Source: Palleronia sp. THAF1 (GTDB taxonomy: Bacteria; Pseudomonadota; Alphaproteobacteria; Rhodobacterales; Rhodobacteraceae). From it: a stretch of DNA of 64,000 nt. Position 1 is the first letter of the stretch, and the number at the start of each line of letters is the position of its first letter. The translations under genes were made by a program, and so were the position numbers. The DNA is taken from assembly GCF_009363795.1 (NCBI RefSeq), contig NZ_CP045420.1, positions 787,001 to 851,000 of the forward strand, written 5' to 3'. This document shows positions 47,313 through 55,999 of this stretch, piece by piece. A model generated the notes under the pieces. The model was given only the letters and a program-made list of their open reading frames with translations. It had not been told where the DNA came from and did no database searches.

Positions 47313-48512
47313 ATGAACAAGTCCCATCTTAGTAATGGATCCCAGGATACCGCCACCGCTTTGATGCGTGGAACGAACCAGACTGGTGTGCGCGACCACA
47401 ACGAGCGTCTTGTGATGTCGATCCTGCGCCGCGATGGCGCGCTGTCGAAAGCAGAGATCGCGCGTTTGACAGGTCTGTCCGCGCAGACCGTTTCGGTTAT
47501 CATGCGAGAGCTGGAAGCCGAAGAAATGCTGGTCCGGGGCGCGCCTCGACGCGGCAAGGTAGGCCAGCCGTCCGTTCCCATGAGCCTGAACCCGGACGGC
47601 GCGTATTTCCACGGCCTGTTGGTCGGGCGTCGCTGGGTCGATCATGTACTTGTCGATATGAACGGAGAGATTCGTAGCAAGACGCGGAAATCCTACGAAA
47701 AGCCGGATTTCGACGACGTCCTGGCGTTCTGCCAGACTGCAATTGACGAGTCGGTTCAAGAGTTGCCGGAAGAACGGCGATCGCGGGTGCAGGGCGTCGG
47801 CCTCGCCATACCTTTCGGCATCTGGGAGTGGGCGGATGCCTTCGGCGCGGCGCAGGAAGACCTGATGGATTGGCGCGACCGGGATTTCGCGACCGAACTC
47901 GGTCAGATGATCGGAACGGACGTCATCGTCCAGAACGATGCGTCAGCCGCCTGCGGGGCCGAGCTTGTCTTCGGCACCTCGCCCGATCTGCCCGACCTCT
48001 TCATGCATATGTTCATCGGTTACTTCATCGGTGGCGGTCTGGTAATCGACAATCGCCTGTATACCGGTCCGTCCGGCAACGCAGGCGCCATCGGGTCGAT
48101 GCCGGTGATCAATGCCAGCGGCAAGGTTGCGCAGTTGCTGGACCTTGCGTCGCTTCATGGTTTGTCCAGCCGGGTGATCGCCGCCGACAAGGACCAAAGC
48201 TACATGTTCGAAAGCCCGCTGGAGTGGGGGCAACTGGAAGATGAAGTTTCGGACTGGATCGCGGAGCTCGCGCCAGCCTTGGCGCAGGCCATCGCGACGA
48301 CAGTCTCCTTGATCGACGTGCCGGTCGTGATGATCGACGGTCACTTGCCTGATACCGTGCGCCACCGGATCGTCGACGCGGTAGAACGCGCGATGAAGGA
48401 CACGGATTTCGCCGGTCTTGAGCGCCCGCAAATCCGCGCGGGAACCATCGGACCGGATGCACGGTCTTTGGGCGCCGCTTCCTTGCCATTGGCCGCGAAA
48501 TTCTTGGTCTAA
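47313..48512 (+). CDS. ROK family transcriptional regulator (probable sugar regulator)
   Basis: A 399-residue protein with an N-terminal MarR-like helix-turn-helix (about 25-85: NERLVMSILRRDGALSKAEIARLTGLSAQTVSVIM) and a C-terminal ROK domain. The sugar-kinase-like region is seen in AIPFGIW and FIGYFIGGGLVIDNRLYTGPSGNAGAIGSMP. The cysteine-rich zinc motif of ROK kinases is missing, as in many repressors. Divergent to the frc-like operon, it probably represses that transporter and responds to its sugar or phosphate. Confidence 0.88.
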   Translation: MNKSHLSNGSQDTATALMRGTNQTGVRDHNERLVMSILRRDGALSKAEIARLTGLSAQTVSVIMRELEAEEMLVRGAPRRGKVGQPSVPMSLNPDGAYFHGLLVGRRWVDHVLVDMNGEIRSKTRKSYEKPDFDDVLAFCQTAIDESVQELPEERRSRVQGVGLAIPFGIWEWADAFGAAQEDLMDWRDRDFATELGQMIGTDVIVQNDASAACGAELVFGTSPDLPDLFMHMFIGYFIGGGLVIDNRLYTGPSGNAGAIGSMPVINASGKVAQLLDLASLHGLSSRVIAADKDQSYMFESPLEWGQLEDEVSDWIAELAPALAQAIATTVSLIDVPVVMIDGHLPDTVRHRIVDAVERAMKDTDFAGLERPQIRAGTIGPDARSLGAASLPLAAKFLV

Positions 48513-49177
48513 CCAAGGTGGCGCGCTTCTAGCTTACGCAACTGCCGACCCTGCACGTCGAAGTTCGCAGGGTCGAGCCACGCCTCGTATTGCGGCCGCA
48601 AGACGCCCCAGTCTTCGTCCGTCATCGCGAACCAAGCGGTGTCGCGGCTTTCGCCTTTGACGACCATGTGGTTGCGGAAAATACCCTCGAACGCGAAGCC
48701 GAAGCGCAGGGCGGCCGAGCGCGAGGGCGCGTTCGCCGCGTTGCACTTCCACTCGAACCGCCGGTAGCCCAGATCGAAAATCTGCCGGGCGGCCAGATAC
48801 AGCGCCTCGGTCGCGACGCGGCTGCGCGCCATGCCGGGGCCCCAGTGGATATGGCCGATCTCGGCGGTGCCATGCTCCGGCGTGATACGCAACAGGGATT
48901 GCCGTCCGACAGCCCGGCCGGTGGCGCGGTCGATCACGGCGAAGAACAGCGGATCGCTGCTTGCCGCCGCCCACGCCAGCCAGTCACCGAAGGCGAGGCG
49001 CGTGTCGGGCACCAAATCCGGCAGAAAGCGGTGCCGCGCTTCTGCATCCCCCGTCGTCGCGGCGTCGAACAGATCGTCGCCATGCCGCGCAGGATCGATC
49101 GGTTCAAGCCGGGCGTAAGCCCCGCCCGCCTCTGCCCGGTCGGGCAGGGGGCGCGGGGTCCAGCCCGACAGGTTCAC
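48509..49177 (-). CDS. GNAT family N-acetyltransferase (RimJ/RimL-like)
   Basis: A 222-residue acetyltransferase. The acetyl-CoA loop is seen in IGHIHWGPGMARSRVATEALYLAARQIFDLGYRRFEWKCNAANAPSRSAALRFGFAFEGIFRNH. This organisation resembles RimJ/RimL-type N-acetyltransferases. The N-terminal region MNLSGWTPRPLPDR is usual for this group. Its stop overlaps the convergent ROK gene by four bases and its start overlaps the gcrA stop. Substrate is unknown. Confidence 0.82.
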   Translation of the reverse strand: MNLSGWTPRPLPDRAEAGGAYARLEPIDPARHGDDLFDAATTGDAEARHRFLPDLVPDTRLAFGDWLAWAAASSDPLFFAVIDRATGRAVGRQSLLRITPEHGTAEIGHIHWGPGMARSRVATEALYLAARQIFDLGYRRFEWKCNAANAPSRSAALRFGFAFEGIFRNHMVVKGESRDTAWFAMTDEDWGVLRPQYEAWLDPANFDVQGRQLRKLEARHLG

Positions 49178-49740
49178 CGGCGGCGGTCGCGGCGTGCGGA
49201 CATGGGTTGGAACGCAACGCCCACGTGGGCCTCGCAGTAGGGCTTGCCGGCCTGAACGCCCAGACCGCAGAACCAGAAATTCTCGCCCGCCGGGTCACCG
49301 ATGGGCCATTTGCAGGTCCGCTCGGTCAGCTCCATCAGGGACAGTTTCTTCGATCCCTTCTCGACCTCACGCACAGTCTCCAGCGCTTCGGCGCTGATCT
49401 CGTTCGCGGACGGCTGCGGCGGCAACGGCTGACCGGCGGGCACGATCTGGCGGCGGGCCGGAACCGGAGCGGCCTCTTCCTCTTCCTCGTCGTCGTCCTC
49501 TGCAGCAACCTCGACGGCTGGTGCGGCCTCGATCACCGGCTCGGGCTCGGGCGAGGCGGCAGCAGCGGCTGCCGTTTCGACCTCGGCGTCGGTGGGGCGG
49601 TTCGACAGGCCAAGGCGGTGCACCTTGCCGATCACGGCGTTGCGGGTCACGCCGCCCAGCTCTTTCGCGATCTGGCTGGCGGACTGGCCTTCGTTCCACA
49701 TCTTCTTCAGCGTCTCGACGCGCTCGTCGGTCCAGGACAT
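49174..49740 (-). CDS. gcrA: GcrA cell-cycle regulator
   Basis: A 188-residue protein. The N-terminal DNA-binding part MSWTDERVETLKKMWNEGQSASQIAKELGGVTRNAVIGKVHRLGL is nearly diagnostic of GcrA, which works with sigma-70 and methylated GANTC sites in alphaproteobacteria. A low-complexity Ala-, Glu- and Pro-rich linker follows (about 55-110). The C-terminal domain ends CKWPIGDPAGENFWFCGLGVQAGKPYCEAHVGVAFQP. Family length is about 170-190, so it is normal. Confidence 0.95.
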   Translation of the reverse strand: MSWTDERVETLKKMWNEGQSASQIAKELGGVTRNAVIGKVHRLGLSNRPTDAEVETAAAAAASPEPEPVIEAAPAVEVAAEDDDEEEEEAAPVPARRQIVPAGQPLPPQPSANEISAEALETVREVEKGSKKLSLMELTERTCKWPIGDPAGENFWFCGLGVQAGKPYCEAHVGVAFQPMSARRDRRR

Positions 49741-49846
49741 ATGGCTTCCTTCGGGGCAGGGCGACGCGCACGCCGCTTGAGAAATTCGTCAGGGTCCTAT
49801 TCTAGTCACCCGACCGCCCGATACAACCTTTCACCGGAGAACCCAT

Positions 49847-50695
49847 ATGACCGATACCACAGACGGATCGGGCAAAAGCGCCGCGATCCATGCCCGCGGC
49901 GACGGACAAATGGGTGTGCGCCGCTTCGGCGCGTGGAACTGGATGGGTCTGCGCACCCTGGCCGAGCGGGAGTGCCGCCGCTTCCTGGCGATCTGGGCGC
50001 AGACCGTCATGGGGCCGCTAATCAACGCCGGGTTGTTCCTCGCCGTCTTCGCCATCGCCATCGGCCCAACGCGCGGAGACATCATGGGTGTGGCCTACGT
50101 GCAGTTTATGGCGCCGGGCCTGATGATGATGACGGTGATCCAGAACAGCTTCGGCAACACCTCGTCGTCCCTGCTGGCCGCCAAGGTCGGCGGCAACATC
50201 GTCGACACGCTGATGCCACCGCTGTCGCCGTTAGAGATCACGCTGGGCTATCTGGCGGGCGGCATCGCGCGCGGGTTGTTGGTGGCGGTGGTCATCGCCG
50301 CCGTCATGGTGCTGGTCCTTCGGACCGGCCTGGCGCACCCCTTCGTGCTGCTGGCCTATATCGTGGTCGGCGCGGCGATGATGGGCGCGCTGGGGATCCT
50401 TGCGGGCATCTGGGCCAACAAGTTCGACCAGATGGGCGCGATCAACAACTTCATCATCACGCCGCTGTCGTTCCTGTCAGGCACCTTCTACTCGATCCAG
50501 GCACTGCCCGCGCCGCTGACCGCAGCCAGCCATTTCAACCCGTTCTTCTACCTGATCGACGGCGCGCGTTACGGCACGTTGGGGGTGTCCGACGCCTCTC
50601 CGCTGCTGGGCTTCACGGTCTGTCTGGTCGTAACGCTGGCGCTGTGCGTGCTGGCGTGGACATGGTTCCGCTCAGGCTACCGCTTGAAATCATGA
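49847..50695 (+). CDS. ABC-2 type transporter permease
   Basis: A 282-residue permease with about six hydrophobic helices after a polar N-terminus of 35 residues. RTLAERECRRFLAIWAQTVMGPLIN and QFMAPGLMMMTVIQNSFGNTSSSLL match the ABC-2 export permeases, and LTAASHFNPFFYLIDGARYG is the usual C-terminal motif. No ATPase gene is adjacent, so the ATP-binding partner must be elsewhere. A role in exporting a polysaccharide or drug is possible but cannot be told apart. Confidence 0.85.
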   Translation: MTDTTDGSGKSAAIHARGDGQMGVRRFGAWNWMGLRTLAERECRRFLAIWAQTVMGPLINAGLFLAVFAIAIGPTRGDIMGVAYVQFMAPGLMMMTVIQNSFGNTSSSLLAAKVGGNIVDTLMPPLSPLEITLGYLAGGIARGLLVAVVIAAVMVLVLRTGLAHPFVLLAYIVVGAAMMGALGILAGIWANKFDQMGAINNFIITPLSFLSGTFYSIQALPAPLTAASHFNPFFYLIDGARYGTLGVSDASPLLGFTVCLVVTLALCVLAWTWFRSGYRLKS

Positions 50696-50814
50696 TGGAC
50701 AGGCGCGCGGCGGTGACGTAACGACACCGCCATGATACGCCGCATCGCATCCCTTCGACGCCGACGCTGACCCTTCCGGGTCGCGCTTGCCTGCGCGTGC
50801 CATCCCTCCACCGA

Positions 50815-50843
50815 TTGACAGGCCAGCGGCAACTTGCCACGCA
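50815..50843 (+). promoter_or_regulatory. candidate argD promoter
   Basis: A perfect TTGACA -35 hexamer is at 50815-50820 and a weak -10 candidate (CACGCA, near 50838) lies 17 bases on. The argD start is at 50874. The intergenic region before it (50696-50814) holds a small hairpin GACCC/GGGTC at 50769-50782, which may end the preceding transcript. Confidence 0.35.
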
Positions 50844-50873
50844 TTGGCCTTCGCGTTTCCCAAGGACAAAGCC

Positions 50874-52049
50874 ATGATTCCCGCGATCCTTCCGACGTAC
50901 AACCGCGCTCCCCTGACATTCGTCAAAGGCGAAGGCACCTGGCTGTGGACGGATGAAGGCACGCGATACCTGGACCTGGGCGCGGGCATCGCCGTCAACG
51001 CGCTGGGCCATGCGCACCCCGAATTGGTCAAGGCGCTGACGGATCAGGCGGCGCAGCTGTGGCACGTGTCGAACCTGTATGACATCCCGCTGCAGCAACG
51101 GTTGGCCGATCTGTTGGTCGACAACAGCTTCGCGGACACGGTGTTCTTCACGAACTCCGGTACCGAATCCTGTGAGCTGGCGCTTAAGATGGCCCGTAAA
51201 TACTGGGCGGCGAAGGGTCAGGATCGGACGCAGATAATCACCTTTTCCGGCTCTTTCCACGGCCGCTCCACCGGGGCTATCGCCGCAGCGGGGTCCGAGA
51301 AGATGACGGCGGGCTTCGGCCCTCTCATGCCCGGCTTCACCCACCTGCAATGGGGTGACCACGACGCCCTGCGCGCCGCACTGACCGACCAGACCGCCGC
51401 TGTGCTGGTCGAGCCGATCCAGGGCGAGGGTGGCATCCGCACAATGCCCGACGCCTGCCTCAAGGGGCTGCGGGACCTGTGCGATCAGACCGGTGCGCTG
51501 ATGATTCTGGATGAAGTGCAGTGCGGCATGGGCCGGACTGGCAAGCTTTTCGCGCACGAATGGGCGGGCGTGACGCCGGACATCATGATGGTCGCGAAAG
51601 GGATCGGCGGGGGTTTCCCCCTTGGCGCGGTCATGGCCACCGAGAACGCCGCACAGGGCATGACGGCGGGCACCCACGGCTCTACCTACGGCGGCAACCC
51701 TTTGGCCTGTGCCGTGGGCGCACGCGTGATGGAGTTGATGACAGACCCCGCGTTCCTTCCCCGCGTCGATCAGGCGGGGGGGCGGTTGCGGCAGGGGCTG
51801 GAAGGCCTCGTCGCCAGCCATCCCACGATCTTCGCCGCCGTACGCGGGCAAGGGTTGATGCTAGGCCTCGAATGCCGGGCCACGAATACAGAGATCGTGG
51901 CTCAGGGGTATGCTCAGCACATCCTGACGGTCCCTGCCGCCGAAAACGTCGTGCGATTGCTGCCGCCGCTGACCATCGCCGACGACGAAATCGCAGAGGC
52001 TTTGAATCGCCTCGACGCCGCCGCCGTGGCCCTTGAAAAAGCGGCATAG
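50874..52049 (+). CDS. argD: acetylornithine/succinyldiaminopimelate aminotransferase
   Basis: A 391-residue class III PLP aminotransferase of arginine (and possibly lysine) synthesis. It begins MIPAILPTYNRAPLTFVKGEGTWLW, has FFTNSGTESCELALKMAR, LDEVQCGMGRTGKLFAHEW and the PLP lysine in MVAKGIGGGFPLG at about residue 242. The ATG at 50874 is chosen; the in-frame codon at 50787 lies upstream without similarity. argF follows 68 bases later, with the intergenic repeat element between them. Confidence 0.95.
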   Translation: MIPAILPTYNRAPLTFVKGEGTWLWTDEGTRYLDLGAGIAVNALGHAHPELVKALTDQAAQLWHVSNLYDIPLQQRLADLLVDNSFADTVFFTNSGTESCELALKMARKYWAAKGQDRTQIITFSGSFHGRSTGAIAAAGSEKMTAGFGPLMPGFTHLQWGDHDALRAALTDQTAAVLVEPIQGEGGIRTMPDACLKGLRDLCDQTGALMILDEVQCGMGRTGKLFAHEWAGVTPDIMMVAKGIGGGFPLGAVMATENAAQGMTAGTHGSTYGGNPLACAVGARVMELMTDPAFLPRVDQAGGRLRQGLEGLVASHPTIFAAVRGQGLMLGLECRATNTEIVAQGYAQHILTVPAAENVVRLLPPLTIADDEIAEALNRLDAAAVALEKAA

Positions 52050-52094
52050 CTTCATCGTTCTAAAAATACCTCGGGGTCCGGGGCAGCGCCCCGG
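52050..52094 (+). repeat. intergenic repeat element with hairpin, plus orientation
   Basis: Directly after the argD stop codon the sequence reads CTTCATCGTTC, three bases, AAATACCTC, then GGGG. It is followed by a strong hairpin (CCGGGGC at 52078-52084 with GCCCCGG at 52088-52094). The first 27 bases match the minus-strand copy at 35191-35217 except for the three variable bases and one purine. Similar post-stop sequences are, as I recall, frequent in Rhodobacteraceae. Confidence 0.65.
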
Positions 52095-52117
52095 ATTTCG
52101 GCCAAATCGGACAATCC

Positions 52118-53023
52118 ATGACCCATTTCCTAGACATTCACAAAACCGACACCGCCGACCTGCGCGCCATCATCGACGCCGCGCGCGCCATGAAGGACAG
52201 CCGGAACGGATGCCCCAAGGCCGCGCCCGATGACGAACAGCCCTTGGCCGGGCACATGGTCGCGCTGATCTTCGAAAAGCCATCCACCCGCACGCGCGTC
52301 AGCTTCGACGTGGGCGTGCGGCAGATGGGCGGGCAGACGCTGGTTTTGTCGGGTGCCGACATGCAGCTTGGACATGGCGAGACCATCGCCGACACCGCCC
52401 GCGTCATGTCGCGCTACGTCGATCTCATCATGATCCGCACGTTCGAAGAAGCGACCCTGTTGGAGATGGCCGAACACGCCACGGTGCCGGTCATCAACGG
52501 TCTGACCAATCGCACGCATCCCTGCCAGATCATGGCCGATATTATGACGTATGAGGAACATCGCGGCCCCATCGCAGGCAAGAAGGTCGTGTGGTCCGGC
52601 GACGGAAACAACGTCTTCGCCAGCTTCGCCCATGCCGCGCAGCAGTTCGGGTTCGACCTGACCTTCACCGGCCCAAAGCCGCTGGATCCGGAGCCGGAGC
52701 TGCACGATCTGATCACCATCGAACGCGACCCGCAGAAGGCCGTCGAAGGCGCGGACCTTGTCGTCACCGACACATGGGTGTCCATGCACGACCCCCAATC
52801 CGCCCGCGAACGCCGCCATAACCAACTGCGCGGCTACCAGGTCAACGCCGAGCTGATGGCCCGCGCAAACGAGGGCGCGCTGTTCATGCACTGCCTACCT
52901 GCCCACCGCGACGACGAGGTCACGTCAGAGGTCATGGACGGCCCGGCGTCCGTCATCTGGGACGAGGCCGAGAACCGGCTGCACGCCCAGAAAGCGATCA
53001 TGCGGCATTGTCTGGGGAAGTAG
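52118..53023 (+). CDS. argF: ornithine carbamoyltransferase
   Basis: A 301-residue enzyme that makes citrulline from ornithine and carbamoyl phosphate. The carbamoyl-phosphate site is [14 protein letters not shown] around residue 54, followed by [18 protein letters not shown] (HPCQ motif). The ornithine loop is [10 protein letters not shown], and the C-terminal cysteine motif is [13 protein letters not shown]. All key residues are intact. It follows argD in the arginine pathway. Confidence 0.97.
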   Translation: MTHFLDIHKTDTADLRAIIDAARAMKDSRNGCPKAAPDDEQPLAGHMVALIFEKPSTRTRVSFDVGVRQMGGQTLVLSGADMQLGHGETIADTARVMSRYVDLIMIRTFEEATLLEMAEHATVPVINGLTNRTHPCQIMADIMTYEEHRGPIAGKKVVWSGDGNNVFASFAHAAQQFGFDLTFTGPKPLDPEPELHDLITIERDPQKAVEGADLVVTDTWVSMHDPQSARERRHNQLRGYQVNAELMARANEGALFMHCLPAHRDDEVTSEVMDGPASVIWDEAENRLHAQKAIMRHCLGK

Positions 53024-53072
53024 AAAGACCCTAGCGGCGGAGCCAAGAACGAAGGGCAGTGCCCTGGTCCGA

Positions 53073-53137
53073 GGGGTGGGCGTAAGCGCCCGCCCCGTGG
53101 GGGCGGATCGGGCGCTGCCCGGTGGTGCCCACCGGGC
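53073..53137. repeat. two hairpins between argF and glnD
   Basis: This stretch lies in the 189-base gap between the convergent argF and glnD genes. One hairpin is GGGGTGGGCG at 53073-53082 with CGCCCGCCCC at 53087-53096. A second has a 9-bp stem, GCCCGGTGG at 53117-53125 with CCACCGGGC at 53129-53137. Neither has a long T-run, so they are more likely to act as structural ends of both transcripts than as classical terminators. Confidence 0.5.
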
Positions 53138-53212
53138 GGGACTTGAATTCGACTTGCCGCCTGCAATGATCCGAGGCAGATCTGAAACTAATTCATCCGC
53201 GCCAAAACAGTC

Positions 53213-55999
53213 TTACCCCCGCGCCCGCTTCGCCCCCGCGTCGATCGCCTCGCGCAGCTTCTTCTCCAGCGCCTTCTGCTTGGACTCGGTGTAGATCTTC
53301 AGGCCGAACATGTCCTTCACGTAGAACGTATCTACGACCTGCGCGCCGTAGGTGGCGATGACTGCACTCGCGATAGAGATGTTCGAGGCCGCCAGCACCC
53401 GCGTCAGGTCGTGCAGCAGGCCGGGGCGGTCACGTGTGTCGACCTCGATGATGGTGTAGATCTCGGACCCTTCGTTGTCGAAGGCGATGCTGGTCGGCAC
53501 GCGGAAGTCGCGCTCGCGCTTCTTCATCTTGTCGCGGCTTTCCATCGCGTCGCGGGCGATCACTTCGCCCTTCAGCGTCTGGTCGATCATCTTCTTCAGA
53601 CGTTCGTGGCGATAGGGGTCGTAAGGATGACCGTCGGCGTCCTGCACCCAGAAGACCGCCGTCGCATAGCCGTCCTTCGACGTGTAGGTCCGCGCATCCA
53701 CCGTGTTCGCCCCCACCAGCGCTAGCGCACCGGCCAGCCGGGTGAAGATGCCCGGATGATCCACCATGGCAAAGCACACGCGGGTGGCGTCGCGGTCCAC
53801 GTCGTCGGTGATGTCGATGCGGATCTGGTTGTCCTCGATCCCGCGCAGCAGCGTGGCGAAAGCGGTGTGCGAGGCGATGCCAAGGCCCTGCCAATAGGGC
53901 GGATAGTGGCGTGCCGTTTCCGTACGGACATCCTTGGCAGGCCAATCCGACAGGGCGGCGCGCAAAGCCGCCTTGGCCTCGTTTCCCCGGTTCTCGCGGT
54001 TCAGCGCTTCCAGCCCGTTCTCCAAGGCGAACGCCGTCTCGCGGTGCAGCGTGCGCAGAAGTTGGGCTTTCCAGTTGTTCCAGGTGCCGGGACCAACGCC
54101 GCGAATGTCACAAACGGTCAGCACCGTCAGCAGGTCCAGCCGCTTCTTGGTGCGCACCGCCTTGGCGAAATCGCGAATCGTGCGGGGGTCCGACAGGTCG
54201 CGCTTTTGCGCCATGTCGGACATCAGCAGGTGATAGCGCACCAGCCATTCCACCGTCTCGGTATCGTTGCGCGACATGCCGAGGCGCGGGCAGACCTTTC
54301 GGGCGATCCGCGCGCCGAGCACCGCGTGATCCTCGTCCCGCCCCTTGCCAATGTCATGCAACAGCAAAGCGGTATACAGCACCTTGCGGGGCAGCCCCTT
54401 CACGATGTCAGTGGACAGTGGCAGATCGTCCGAATGCGCACCCGCCTCGATCTCGGCCAGTGTGCGGATGCACTGGATGGTGTGCTCGTCCACCGTGTAA
54501 TGGTGATACATGTTGAACTGCATCATCGCGACGATGGGTTCGAACTCTGGCAGGAAGGCGGCCAGCACGCCCAACTCGTTCATCCGGCGCAGCGCGCGGT
54601 CGGGGTTCCCGTGCTTCAACAACAGGTCGTAGAAGATGCGGATGGCTTCGGGGTCGCGGCGCACCTCGTCGTCGATCCGCTTCAAATTCGCCGCGATAAG
54701 ACGCATCGCGTCGGGGTGCAGCAACAGTCCGGTGCGCAGCGCCTCGTCGAAGATGTGCAGCAGCGTCACGGGCTTGGCCAGCGCAGCGTCCGGGTCTTCG
54801 AACGCCAGCCGCCCCTGCTTCATCGCATAGCCGGGCCGCGCGCGCTTGCGGCGGCGGAAGAAGCCCACCAGCGCAGGCTCGCGCTTCTTGTGGTCCGCCT
54901 CCAGCGCGGTCAGCAGGATGCGCGTCAACTCACCCACGCGGGTGGCATGGCGGAAGTAGTCCTGCATGAAGATCTCGACCGCGCGGCGGCCTTTGCCGTC
55001 CGCGTAGCCCATGCGCTCGGCCACACCGACCTGCATGTCGAAGGTCAGCTGATCCTGCCCGCGCCCCGCGATCAGGTGGAGATGGCACCGCACGGCCAGC
55101 AGGAAGCTTTCGGCCTTCACGAAGCTTTCGAACTCGTCCGCGGTGTAGGTGCCTTTTTCCACCAGATCGGCCACATCGGGCACGTGGTTCACGTATTTCG
55201 CGATCCAGAACAGCGTTTGCAGATCGCGTAACCCGCCCTTGCCCTCTTTCACGTTCGGCTCGACCACGTAGCGCTGGCCACCCTGCTTGGTGTGACGCGT
55301 GCTGCGCTCGTCCAGCTTGGCGGTGATGAACTCTGCCTCGGTCCCGGTGAACAGGTCGCGCCACAGGGTGGTGTCCAGATCGTCGGCGACAGTCTCTTCG
55401 CCGCACAGAAAGCGGTTCTCCAGAAGGGCGGTGCGGATCGTAATGTCTTCTCGCCCCAGCCGAACGCATTCGGGGATGGTGCGGGACGCGTGGCCGACCT
55501 TCATCTTCAGGTCCCACAGAACATACAGCATCGTCTCGATCACGCTTTGCGCGCGGTCCGTCAGCTTGCGGGGACTCAGGAACAGCAAGTCCACGTCCGA
55601 GAATGGCGCCATCTCCGCGCGCCCGTAGCCCCCGACGGCGAACACGGCGAGCGGCTCTGTGCCGTCGAACGGGTCGGGGTGCAGGTGTTGAGACACGATG
55701 GCGAACGCCGTCTCGACCAGCCGATCGGTCAGCCAGGAATAGGCGGACACCGTGGCGCGTGCCTCAAGCGGGGCGTCGGTGAAGGCGGCGGCGATGGCCT
55801 TTCGCCCGCTGTCCTGCGCCGCGCGAAGATGCGAGACCAGCGCCTGCTGCAAGGCGTCGGGATCGTCCACGCCTGCCTCTGCATGGATCGCGGCGCGGAT
55901 GGCGGGCGCATCAAATAGAACCGCCGCCGGAACGATCAGCTCCGGCGGCAGGCGGTGTCCGTCGTCTGGGCCTTGCGCCTTAGAAACCGGCACGACCAA
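53213..55999 (-). CDS. glnD: bifunctional PII uridylyltransferase/uridylyl-removing enzyme
   Basis: A 928-residue nitrogen sensor that uridylylates and deuridylylates PII proteins according to glutamine level. The nucleotidyltransferase domain shows AVGGYGRAEMAPFSDVDLLFL near residue 130. The HD hydrolase domain shows LLHDIGKGRDEDHAVLGARIA near 550. Two ACT domains are at the C-terminus (VCFAMVDHPGIFTRLAGALAL and IIEVDTRDRPGLLHDLTRVLA). The start is uncertain: TTG at 55999 or GTG at 55993, both overlapping the end of the upstream lipoprotein gene. Length is normal. Confidence 0.93.
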   Translation of the reverse strand: MVVPVSKAQGPDDGHRLPPELIVPAAVLFDAPAIRAAIHAEAGVDDPDALQQALVSHLRAAQDSGRKAIAAAFTDAPLEARATVSAYSWLTDRLVETAFAIVSQHLHPDPFDGTEPLAVFAVGGYGRAEMAPFSDVDLLFLSPRKLTDRAQSVIETMLYVLWDLKMKVGHASRTIPECVRLGREDITIRTALLENRFLCGEETVADDLDTTLWRDLFTGTEAEFITAKLDERSTRHTKQGGQRYVVEPNVKEGKGGLRDLQTLFWIAKYVNHVPDVADLVEKGTYTADEFESFVKAESFLLAVRCHLHLIAGRGQDQLTFDMQVGVAERMGYADGKGRRAVEIFMQDYFRHATRVGELTRILLTALEADHKKREPALVGFFRRRKRARPGYAMKQGRLAFEDPDAALAKPVTLLHIFDEALRTGLLLHPDAMRLIAANLKRIDDEVRRDPEAIRIFYDLLLKHGNPDRALRRMNELGVLAAFLPEFEPIVAMMQFNMYHHYTVDEHTIQCIRTLAEIEAGAHSDDLPLSTDIVKGLPRKVLYTALLLHDIGKGRDEDHAVLGARIARKVCPRLGMSRNDTETVEWLVRYHLLMSDMAQKRDLSDPRTIRDFAKAVRTKKRLDLLTVLTVCDIRGVGPGTWNNWKAQLLRTLHRETAFALENGLEALNRENRGNEAKAALRAALSDWPAKDVRTETARHYPPYWQGLGIASHTAFATLLRGIEDNQIRIDITDDVDRDATRVCFAMVDHPGIFTRLAGALALVGANTVDARTYTSKDGYATAVFWVQDADGHPYDPYRHERLKKMIDQTLKGEVIARDAMESRDKMKKRERDFRVPTSIAFDNEGSEIYTIIEVDTRDRPGLLHDLTRVLAASNISIASAVIATYGAQVVDTFYVKDMFGLKIYTESKQKALEKKLREAIDAGAKRARG

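Noticed and set aside
50613-51851. 412-residue minus-strand open frame opposite argD
   Set aside because: It is antisense to argD with its PLP lysine and shows only arginine- and histidine-rich low-complexity sequence.
53756-55231. 491-residue plus-strand open frame inside glnD
   Set aside because: glnD motifs (nucleotidyltransferase, HD, ACT) are intact on the minus strand; the antisense frame has none.
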